Positions 1 through 6,540 of a DNA stretch of 18,475 nt are shown here, piece after piece. Under the pieces are notes generated by a model. That model worked only from the letters and a program-made list of their open reading frames with translations, ran no database searches and was not told the origin of the DNA. A program made the position numbers and the translations under genes. The stretch comes from Candidatus Mediterraneibacter colneyensis (GTDB lineage: Bacteria > Bacillota > Clostridia > Lachnospirales > Lachnospiraceae): assembly GCA_019114745.1 (NCBI GenBank), contig DXEY01000062.1, positions 1 through 18,475 of the forward strand, in the 5' to 3' direction. Every line of letters starts with the position of its first letter. Within the stretch, counting starts at the first letter, position 1.

Positions 1-558
1 AACGCCGTCGCCAATCTCGATGATCGACACATCGAAAGTACCGCCGCCCAGATCATATACCATGATCTTCTGCTCTTTCTCATTGTCAAGTCCGTATGCC
101 AGAGCAGCCGCCGTAGGCTCGTTGATGATACGTTTTACATCAAGTCCTGCGATCTTGCCGGCATCTTTTGTAGCCTGGCGCTGTGCGTCGTTGAAATAAG
201 CCGGAACTGTGATAACCGCCTCTGTCACTTTCTCACCAAGGTATCCTTCTGCGTCTGCTTTCAGTTTCTGAAGGATCATTGCGGAGATCTCCTGCGGAGA
301 ATATTTCTTTCCGTCAATGTCTACCTTGTAATCTGTACCCATCTCTCTCTTGATCGAAGAGATCGTTCTGTTTGCGTTTGTTACAGCCTGACGTTTCGCC
401 GGCTCGCCTACCAGACGCTCGCCTGTCTTTGTGAACGCCACGACTGACGGTGTTGTTCTGGCACCCTCTGTGTTTGCGATGACTGTCGGCTGGCCGCCTT
501 CCATAACAGCCACGCAGCTGTTCGTCGTACCAAGGTCAATACCAATTATTTTTCCCAT
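1..558 (-). CDS. dnaK: Chaperone DnaK (Hsp70), N-terminal part, cut by the window edge
   Basis: This is the first 186 residues of the cytoplasmic Hsp70 chaperone, which binds and releases unfolded polypeptides in an ATP cycle driven by GrpE and DnaJ. The reading frame stays open to base 1, so the rest of the ATPase domain and the whole substrate-binding domain lie outside the window. Visible nucleotide-binding motifs are the phosphate-1 loop IDLGTTNS (residues 7-14), NEPTAAALAYG, and the phosphate-2 motif DLGGGTFD (169-176). The ATG start at 558 has a strong AAGGAGGAG ribosome binding site about 8 bases upstream. It is the third gene of hrcA-grpE-dnaK, 53 bases after grpE, and should be controlled by HrcA at the CIRCE site upstream of hrcA. 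dnaJ probably follows outside the window (known gene order, not seen). Confidence 0.98.
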   Translation of the reverse strand, partial: MGKIIGIDLGTTNSCVAVMEGGQPTVIANTEGARTTPSVVAFTKTGERLVGEPAKRQAVTNANRTISSIKREMGTDYKVDIDGKKYSPQEISAMILQKLKADAEGYLGEKVTEAVITVPAYFNDAQRQATKDAGKIAGLDVKRIINEPTAAALAYGLDNEKEQKIMVYDLGGGTFDVSIIEIGDGV

Positions 559-611
559 AGTAATGCTCCTCCTTAAATGATTGATTTTATATTGCTAAAA
601 TTGTGAAATGC

Positions 612-1310
612 CTAATTTGCAACTTTTACCATGCTGTGTCTCACCACGCTGTCACGGTACGTATAGCCCTTCTGAAATTCCTCTGCGATAATATTCTCAC
701 CGAGTTCTTCGTCCTCCACATGCATCACGGCATTGTGAAAATCCGGGTTAAATTCCTGTCCCACTGCCTCGATCGGCTTTACGCCGATCCCTTCAAGTGT
801 GGTCATAAGCTGTTTATAGATCTTTTCCATACCCTCTGCAAAAGGTGTACTCTTCTCTTCCTCGGACATTGAGGATAATCCTCTCTCAAAATTGTCCACC
901 ACCGGAAGGATCTTTTCTATGATATCTTTCGCACCTATCTCGTACATCTGGGATTTTTCCTTCTCCGTACGCTTGCGGAAGTTATCAAACTCTGCCATCT
1001 GACGGGTCAGCCGATCTGTCAGTTCATCGATCTTCTCGTCTTTTTTATCTTTCTTATTCTTCTTTCCGAAGAGTTTCTTTTTCTCCGGCTTTTCTCCCGG
1101 TTCTTCTCCGGATTCCTCCTGCTCTGCTTCGGTTTCCGCTGTCTCCTCCTCGGAAACAGCTTCCTCAGTACCGGCTTTTTCGGTACCCGCGTCCTGTTCC
1201 TCCGCAGCGGCATCTTTTCCGGCTTCTGCTTCCTCAGCCCCGGCTGCTCTTGCCTTTGCCTCTTCGACAGCCTCTTTTACCATATCTTCTTTGCTCATAT
1301 TGTCACTCAC
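612..1310 (-). CDS. grpE: GrpE nucleotide exchange factor for DnaK
   Basis: GrpE is the cytoplasmic nucleotide exchange factor that removes ADP from DnaK. The protein is 232 residues. Residues 1 to about 75 are a low-complexity, Glu/Ala-rich acidic extension, followed by a Lys-rich patch (76-93). The conserved dimerising helix and GrpE core then follow, with DNFRKRTEKEK (109-119) and LPVVDNFERGL (135-145) and a C-terminal beta domain ending in VRHSMVKVAN. The start chosen is GTG at 1310 because AAGGTGG lies 7 bases upstream; the in-frame ATG at 1298 would be about 19 bases from that site. The gene begins 15 bases after the hrcA stop, and the ribosome binding site nearly abuts that stop, so translational coupling is likely. 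The long acidic N-terminus is a common variable feature of clostridial GrpE. Confidence 0.97.
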   Translation of the reverse strand: MSDNMSKEDMVKEAVEEAKARAAGAEEAEAGKDAAAEEQDAGTEKAGTEEAVSEEETAETEAEQEESGEEPGEKPEKKKLFGKKNKKDKKDEKIDELTDRLTRQMAEFDNFRKRTEKEKSQMYEIGAKDIIEKILPVVDNFERGLSSMSEEEKSTPFAEGMEKIYKQLMTTLEGIGVKPIEAVGQEFNPDFHNAVMHVEDEELGENIIAEEFQKGYTYRDSVVRHSMVKVAN

Positions 1311-1325
1311 CAGCTTTCCACCTTC

Positions 1326-2375
1326 CTATTCTTTCGGATTTTTATTGTATATCGCATCCAGCTCTCCCTGCAGAGTTTTCAGCGTCTTCATGACATGTTC
1401 ATAATCCATCCGCTTCGGTCCGATGATGCCGATGGTTCCTTTCATCCCTTCTCCAAGTTCATATGTGGCTGTGACCACACTGCAGTCTTTCATATTCTTT
1501 ACCGGCGCTTCATCGCCGATATAAACCTGGATCGCATGATCATTCTCACTGGCAAGGGTCTCTGTAACCAGCTCCTCGAGCTGCTGTTTCTCTTCAAATG
1601 CACTGATGATCTCCTGTGCGCTCTGCTTGTCGCTCAACTCAGGATATTTGAAGATATTCGTCGTACCACTTGTGTAGATCTTCATATCATCCTCTACGTG
1701 GATGATCTCCGCCACTGCGTCAAGTACGTGGCCGATCACTGTGCTGTGGATGCCTGCCTGTTCCTTAAGCCTTGCGATCAGCCCCAGCGTGATCTGGTCG
1801 ATCGACATCCCGTTCAGCGTCGTATTCAGCAGCATATTCAGCTTCAGCAGCGTTTCATTACTTAGTGTTTCACCGACTTCAATGATCTTATTCTTGATCA
1901 CATTGCCGCCGAGCACGATTACCGCCACCACCTGTTCCTCATCGACCTGCGAGAGCTGGATAAATTTCAGTGTATTCCGGCTGTTGACCGGCGCCGAGAC
2001 CATGGTCGCATAATTTGTATTTGAGGCAAGCACTCTGGCGGCCTGCTGCAATACTTTTTCGACTTTATCGGCTTTCTGGAGCATCGCATCCTCACGTTCT
2101 GAAATCTCATGCTCCTTCTCTTCCATCAGCATATCCACGTATAAGCGGTAGCCTTTATCCGACGGAATCCTGCCCGCCGATGTATGCGGCTGGAAAATGT
2201 ATCCCAGATCCTCCAGGTCAGCCATCTCATTTCGGATCGTCGCGGAACTCAGGTTCAGTTCCGTATATTTTGAAAGGGTACGCGAGCCGACCGGTTCGCC
2301 GGTCTCAAGGTAGTTCTGTATAATGGCTTTCAATATAATAAGTTTTCTTTCACTTAATGTAGCATCTGCCGCCAT
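1326..2375 (-). CDS. hrcA: HrcA, heat-shock transcriptional repressor
   Basis: HrcA represses class I heat-shock genes by binding CIRCE; GroEL keeps it active, so titration of GroEL by unfolded protein induces the operon (established for the family). The protein is 349 residues, the usual length. An N-terminal winged-helix domain (about 8-75) carries the recognition helix SSATIRNEMADLE (43-55) and the conserved HTSAGRIPSDKGYRLYVD stretch (64-81). A GAF-like and dimerisation region follows to the C-terminus (GMKGTIGIIGPKRMDY near the end). The ATG at 2375 is preceded by a GGAGGAGAGG-type ribosome binding site. It is the first gene of the operon, transcribed from the promoter at 2440-2468. The perfect CIRCE at 2398-2424 lies in its leader, so it is autoregulated. 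Confidence 0.98.
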   Translation of the reverse strand: MAADATLSERKLIILKAIIQNYLETGEPVGSRTLSKYTELNLSSATIRNEMADLEDLGYIFQPHTSAGRIPSDKGYRLYVDMLMEEKEHEISEREDAMLQKADKVEKVLQQAARVLASNTNYATMVSAPVNSRNTLKFIQLSQVDEEQVVAVIVLGGNVIKNKIIEVGETLSNETLLKLNMLLNTTLNGMSIDQITLGLIARLKEQAGIHSTVIGHVLDAVAEIIHVEDDMKIYTSGTTNIFKYPELSDKQSAQEIISAFEEKQQLEELVTETLASENDHAIQVYIGDEAPVKNMKDCSVVTATYELGEGMKGTIGIIGPKRMDYEHVMKTLKTLQGELDAIYNKNPKE

Positions 2376-2397
2376 TACCTCTCCTCCTTTCCCGCTA

Positions 2398-2424
2398 TTA
2401 GCACTCCCTTGTTTTGAGTGCTAA
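2398..2424. promoter_or_regulatory. CIRCE operator (HrcA binding site)
   Basis: A perfect 9-9-9 inverted repeat: TTAGCACTC at 2398-2406, a 9-base spacer, and GAGTGCTAA at 2416-2424. This matches the CIRCE consensus exactly. It lies in the hrcA leader, starting roughly 9 bases downstream of the predicted transcription start. Confidence 0.98.
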
Positions 2425-2439
2425 CATCTTTCGTATATT

Positions 2440-2468
2440 AAGATAGCACTCACATTTCCGTTTGTCAA
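2440..2468 (-). promoter_or_regulatory. Sigma-A-type promoter of hrcA-grpE-dnaK
   Basis: On the minus strand, a perfect TTGACA -35 (2463-2468) is separated by 17 bases from TATCTT (-10, 2440-2445). The predicted start is near 2433, just upstream of CIRCE. An extra CIRCE-like half-site, TAGCACTC on the plus strand at 2444-2451, overlaps the -10 region. No terminator hairpin is visible between the hemW stop and this promoter, so read-through from the upstream run is possible. Confidence 0.85.
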
Positions 2469-2504
2469 CCATGTTTATACATTTTTTATTGAAATCGGCT
2501 TCCT

Positions 2505-3668
2505 CTAAAAAATAAATTCGGCAAACACATAATTGCTGATATCGATTCCCCGCTCTGTAAGACGTATCCTGCCTCCGCAGACTTCCAGCAGACCCTGACG
2601 TTCCAGATTCCGGATCTGTTCACCATACACTTCGGAGAGAGTTTTCCCGAATTTTCGTCCAAAGTCTTCCGGAGAGATTCCCTCCGTCTTCCTGAGGCCC
2701 AGAAACATAAATTCTTCCATCTGATCCCGGACTGTCAGGAGCTCTGTCTCTCCACCGGCATGTCCGTCCAGATACAGTCCCATATCTCTTGTGTTGGAAA
2801 ATCGTTTCTCTCCGATCAGGGACGCCGCGCCAAGCCCAAGCCCCAGATACTCTTTCCGCTCCCAGTATCCGAGATTATGCCGGCACTCATATCCCGGGCG
2901 CGCGTAATTGGATATCTCATACCTGTGATAGCCATAGCCGGAAAGAATCTTCTCTGTCGCTTTATAGATCTCCCGCTCCGTATCTTCATCGGGAAGCGGC
3001 GGCCACTGCTGCCCTCCGTCCCCGCGCGATCTGCTTCCATCCCCGCCGTAGCGCTCATAAAACAGGGTTCCCTCTTCCACGATCAGACTGTATGCCGAAA
3101 TATGTTCGGGCCGGAGTTCTGCCGCCGTACACAGCGTACGGCTCCAGCTTTCCACAGTTTGCCCGGGAACCGCTGAGATCAGGTCGATATTCACGTTTTC
3201 AAATCCTGTCCGGCGGACAAGATCCCAGGAATACAGAAAATCTTCATATGTGTGGATGCGCCCGAGCATTTTCAGTTCCCCGCTGCTGACAGACTGAAGT
3301 CCGATGCTCAGGCGGTTGATCCCGCACGCCTTCCACGCTTTTGTCTTGTCCTCCGTCACAGTGCCCGGGTTTACTTCCATAGTAATCTCCGCATCGTCCC
3401 GCAATACGAAATTCTTCCGCAGCTCACGAAAAATGCGGGCGGTGTCCTCCCCTTCCAGAATGGAAGGGGTGCCGCCGCCCACAAATACCGTACTTACCTC
3501 ATAACCGCAGTATTCACTTCCCCGCCTGCAGATCTCCCGGATAAGGGCATCAACATACGACGCTCTCTCCTGTTCTCCCGCCGGACCGGAAAGGAAATCA
3601 CAGTATGCACATTTCTTTACGCAGAATGGAATATGCACGTATAATTCTAACTCTTTTTTAATCATCAT
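2505..3668 (-). CDS. hemW: HemW, radical SAM haem chaperone
   Basis: HemW is the radical SAM relative of coproporphyrinogen dehydrogenase that binds haem and is thought to deliver it to haem proteins. It is often misnamed HemN. The protein is 387 residues. The 4Fe-4S motif CX3CX2C is C16, C20 and C23 in CVKKCAYCDF. Phe after Asp-24, rather than the extra Cys of true HemN, marks the HemW branch. GGGTPS (64-69) is the SAM-binding glycine motif, and HNLGYW (264-269) is the HemW haem-binding signature. A Gly/Ser/Arg-rich hydrophilic insertion sits at about 208-224. The start codon lies inside the end of lepA (11-base overlap), implying translational coupling. A second ATG one codon downstream (3665) is equally possible. 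No strong ribosome binding site is seen. Confidence 0.95.
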   Translation of the reverse strand: MMIKKELELYVHIPFCVKKCAYCDFLSGPAGEQERASYVDALIREICRRGSEYCGYEVSTVFVGGGTPSILEGEDTARIFRELRKNFVLRDDAEITMEVNPGTVTEDKTKAWKACGINRLSIGLQSVSSGELKMLGRIHTYEDFLYSWDLVRRTGFENVNIDLISAVPGQTVESWSRTLCTAAELRPEHISAYSLIVEEGTLFYERYGGDGSRSRGDGGQQWPPLPDEDTEREIYKATEKILSGYGYHRYEISNYARPGYECRHNLGYWERKEYLGLGLGAASLIGEKRFSNTRDMGLYLDGHAGGETELLTVRDQMEEFMFLGLRKTEGISPEDFGRKFGKTLSEVYGEQIRNLERQGLLEVCGGRIRLTERGIDISNYVFAEFIF

Positions 3669-5472
3669 CCAGTTTCAGAACGCTCATGAACGCCTTCTGC
3701 GGAATCTCTACGTTTCCGACCTGGCGCATGCGCTTCTTCCCTTCCTTCTGTTTCTCGAGCAGTTTCTTTTTACGCGAGATATCGCCTCCATAGCATTTTG
3801 CCAGCACGTCTTTGCGCATTGCCTTCACCGTCTCCCTGGCAATGATCTTACTGCCGATAGCCGCCTGGATCGGAATCTCAAAAAGCTGTCTTGGGATCTC
3901 CGCTTTGAGCTTCTCACACATGCGGCGGCCCCTGTCGTATGCACTGCCGGCAAACACGATAAATGAGAGCGCGTCTACTTCCTCCTTATTAATAAGGATA
4001 TCCAGTTTTACAAGTTCAGAGCGCTGATAGCCGAGCATCTCATAATCGAAGGACGCATAGCCCCTGGATCTCGATTTGAGCGCATCAAAGAAATCATAGA
4101 TGATTTCGTTGAGAGGCAGATGATAGTGAAGGACTGCCCGTTTTTCCTCGATATATTCCATACTCTGATAAATGCCCCGCCTTTCCTGGCACAGATCCAT
4201 GATCGCCCCGATATACTCGGAGGTCACCATGATCTCCGCTTTTACCATAGGCTCTTCCATGTATTCGATCTCCGCCTGGTCCGGCATATTGGTCGGGTTC
4301 GTCAGATCAATAACTTCGCCGTTTGTCTTGTGAATCTTATAGATAACGCTGGGCGCTGTGGTCACAAGGTCAAGATTATATTCTCTCTCAAGCCGCTCCT
4401 GGATGATCTCCAGATGGAGAAGGCCGAGGAAGCCGCAACGGAACCCGAAGCCGAGCGCCACCGAAGTCTCTGCCTCAAACTGGAGCGCAGCGTCGTTGAG
4501 CTGCAGTTTTTCCAGTGCGTCTCTCAGATCCGGATACTTTGCGCCGTCTGCCGGATACAGTCCGCAGTATACCATTGGATTCACTTTCTTATAACCGGGC
4601 AGAGGTTCCGCACACGGATGATCCGCATTGGTGATCGTATCGCCTACCTGGGTGTCTTTTACATTTTTCAGGCTGGCGGTAATGTATCCTACCATACCGG
4701 CGCTCAGTTCGTCGCAGGGAATGAACTGTCCTGCCCCGAAAGTTCCCACTTCCACGACCTCCGCTTTTGCTCCGGTCGCCATCATGAGCATCGGCGTGCC
4801 TTTTTTCACTGTACCTTCCCTGACCCGGCAGAACACGATAACCCCTTTATAGGAATCATATTTTGAATCAAAGATCAGCGCCTGCAGCGGGGCGTCCGGA
4901 TCTCCTTGCGGCGCCGGGATCTTCGATACGATCTGTTCAAGTACCTCATGGACATTCTGTCCTGTCTTGGCTGAGATCAGGGGAGCATCCTGGGCATCAA
5001 TGCCGATCACATCCTCGATCTCCTCCTTTACCCGGTCCGGATCTGCGCTTGGCAGGTCAATCTTATTGATCACAGGCATCACATCCAGGTCGTGGTCGAG
5101 CGCCAGATATACATTAGCCAGCGTCTGCGCTTCCACACCCTGAGCCGCGTCCACTACCAGGATCGCTCCGTCGCACGCGGCAAGGCTTCTGGATACCTCA
5201 TAGTTGAAGTCCACATGCCCCGGGGTATCGATCAGGTTGAACATATACTCTTCCCCGTCGTCCGCCTTGTAGATGGTACGGACTGCCTGCGCCTTGATCG
5301 TGATCCCTCTTTCCCGCTCCAGATCCATGTTGTCCAGAACCTGAGACTGCATCTCCCTGCTTGTCAGAAGCCCTGTCATCTCGATGATACGGTCAGCAAG
5401 GGTGGACTTTCCATGATCGATATGTGCAATGATACAAAAATTTCTGATTTTACTCTGGTCTATTACTGACAA
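3658..5472 (-). CDS. lepA: Elongation factor 4 (LepA) GTPase
   Basis: LepA/EF4 is a ribosome-associated translational GTPase implicated in back-translocation and in initiation or ribosome assembly. From the TTG start the protein is 604 residues. Motifs are G1 AHIDHGKS (16-23), switch I RGITI (55-59), G3 DTPGH (82-86) and G4 NKID (136-139). EF-G-like domains follow (FGFRCGFLGLLHLEIIQERLERE), then the LepA-specific C-terminal domain with AAIGSKIIARETVKAMRK and CYGGDISRKKKLLEKQKEGKKRM. I chose TTG at 5472 because GGAGG lies exactly 7 bases upstream and the resulting N-terminus (SVIDQSKIRNF) matches the family. An in-frame ATG at 5496 gives 612 residues with a weaker AGGA site. The gene follows holA closely and overlaps hemW by 11 bases. 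Confidence 0.97.
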   Translation of the reverse strand: MSVIDQSKIRNFCIIAHIDHGKSTLADRIIEMTGLLTSREMQSQVLDNMDLERERGITIKAQAVRTIYKADDGEEYMFNLIDTPGHVDFNYEVSRSLAACDGAILVVDAAQGVEAQTLANVYLALDHDLDVMPVINKIDLPSADPDRVKEEIEDVIGIDAQDAPLISAKTGQNVHEVLEQIVSKIPAPQGDPDAPLQALIFDSKYDSYKGVIVFCRVREGTVKKGTPMLMMATGAKAEVVEVGTFGAGQFIPCDELSAGMVGYITASLKNVKDTQVGDTITNADHPCAEPLPGYKKVNPMVYCGLYPADGAKYPDLRDALEKLQLNDAALQFEAETSVALGFGFRCGFLGLLHLEIIQERLEREYNLDLVTTAPSVIYKIHKTNGEVIDLTNPTNMPDQAEIEYMEEPMVKAEIMVTSEYIGAIMDLCQERRGIYQSMEYIEEKRAVLHYHLPLNEIIYDFFDALKSRSRGYASFDYEMLGYQRSELVKLDILINKEEVDALSFIVFAGSAYDRGRRMCEKLKAEIPRQLFEIPIQAAIGSKIIARETVKAMRKDVLAKCYGGDISRKKKLLEKQKEGKKRMRQVGNVEIPQKAFMSVLKLDDD

Positions 5473-5508
5473 TTCTGTTCCTCCATACTCCGGCATCCGC
5501 CGGATTTC

Positions 5509-6501
5509 CTATGAATGTTTCTTTTCTGAATGCTTTACGATAAAGACTTCTGTCGCAAGGCTGTCTGTTATAAGCCCCGTCTTGACTCTCTGATCCAGAT
5601 CTGCGATCTCTTCCATTACAGATCTGAGCTCACCGGAGCGAAACCGTTTTGCAAGATCAATATATTTTCCAACCACAAATTGGGGAAGCCCTGATTTTGA
5701 GGCGATCTCTTTCCGCGGATACCCCTGCGCCGCCATTTCTTTTACGTGAAACAGATCCCGGTACTCTTTAACCATAAGCGCAAGGATCCGTCTCGGCTCT
5801 TCTCTCAGCGCCAGAAGGTCATAATAGAGATCCAGCGCTTTTCTCTGATTCTGTTCTGCCACCGCATTGATCATGTCAAAAATATGGTTCCTGACCTGGG
5901 TCACACAGACGGCGTCGATATCCGCCCTTATCACAGCCTGCCTGTCCATACAGAAACAAAACAGCTTCTCCAGCTCCTTTGTGATATTTTCCATATCAGT
6001 TCCCACTTTACTGACAAAATAGGCGATATCAGAGGGAGACATCTCCTTCTTTTCCTTTCGGACAAGCCCTGCGATCCATTTCCTCAGGGTGCTCTCATCC
6101 TGCACGGCAAGCTCCACAATGTGCCCTTTCGCCTTTACCGCCTTATAAAGCCTGCTCCGCTTATCCACTTCATCCTCTATAAAAATAAAATGCGTCGTCT
6201 GAGGCATTCCTCCGCTGATATAGTCCGCCAGGTCATTGCCTCCGCTTTTGAAAAATCCGGTATTCTCAAACACGATCAGTCTGCGTTCTGAAAAAAAAGG
6301 CAGGGTCTCAGCGAGATCGATGACCTCTGCGACATCCGTCTTCTTCCCTTCATAGTGGGAATAATTCATAGTGTCACCCTCAGGCACCATGGCTTTGACA
6401 AAGCGGTCTCTGTACTGTTTTTTCAGATAGCTTTCCTGCCCGTACAACAGATAGATCTGTTTCAATTGTCCCGTTTTTAAATCTTCATTCAGGCTCTTCA
6501 T
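5509..6501 (-). CDS. holA: DNA polymerase III delta subunit (HolA)
   Basis: HolA is the delta subunit of the replicative clamp loader; it opens the sliding clamp ring for loading at primer ends. The protein is 330 residues, within the usual range of about 320-350. The N-terminal AAA+-like fold starts with IYLLYGQESYLKKQY (residues about 16-30), the typical degenerate P-loop region. FFSERRLIVFENTGFF and FIFIEDEVDKRSRLYKAVK follow, and the C-terminal collar domain includes a LREEPRRILALMVKEYRDL-like helix. The ATG at 6501 fits the family N-terminus (MKSLNEDL); the frame stays open to 6573, but that extension lies inside comEC. An AGAGAAG ribosome binding site overlaps the comEC stop. Only 10 bases separate comEC and holA. 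B. subtilis also has comEC-holA (yqeN) adjacent. Confidence 0.95.
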   Translation of the reverse strand: MKSLNEDLKTGQLKQIYLLYGQESYLKKQYRDRFVKAMVPEGDTMNYSHYEGKKTDVAEVIDLAETLPFFSERRLIVFENTGFFKSGGNDLADYISGGMPQTTHFIFIEDEVDKRSRLYKAVKAKGHIVELAVQDESTLRKWIAGLVRKEKKEMSPSDIAYFVSKVGTDMENITKELEKLFCFCMDRQAVIRADIDAVCVTQVRNHIFDMINAVAEQNQRKALDLYYDLLALREEPRRILALMVKEYRDLFHVKEMAAQGYPRKEIASKSGLPQFVVGKYIDLAKRFRSGELRSVMEEIADLDQRVKTGLITDSLATEVFIVKHSEKKHS

Positions 6502-6510
6502 AACTTCTCT

Positions 6511-6540
6511 ATTATACTGGAAATCCCCCTGTTTTGACAA
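6511..6540 (-). promoter_or_regulatory. Possible promoter for holA inside the end of comEC
   Basis: The minus strand reads TTGTCA (6535-6540), an 18-base spacer, and a perfect TATAAT (6511-6516). The predicted start, near 6504, would leave almost no leader before the holA ATG at 6501 and would exclude the ribosome binding site. The hexamers are good but the geometry is awkward, so this is tentative. Confidence 0.3.

Noticed and set aside
2469..2504. Terminator after hemW
   Set aside because: T-rich runs are present but no convincing stem precedes them on the minus strand.
4120..4866. 248-codon open frame on the plus strand
   Set aside because: It lies antisense to the well-conserved lepA coding sequence, has no ribosome binding site or recognisable domain, and is a codon-usage shadow.
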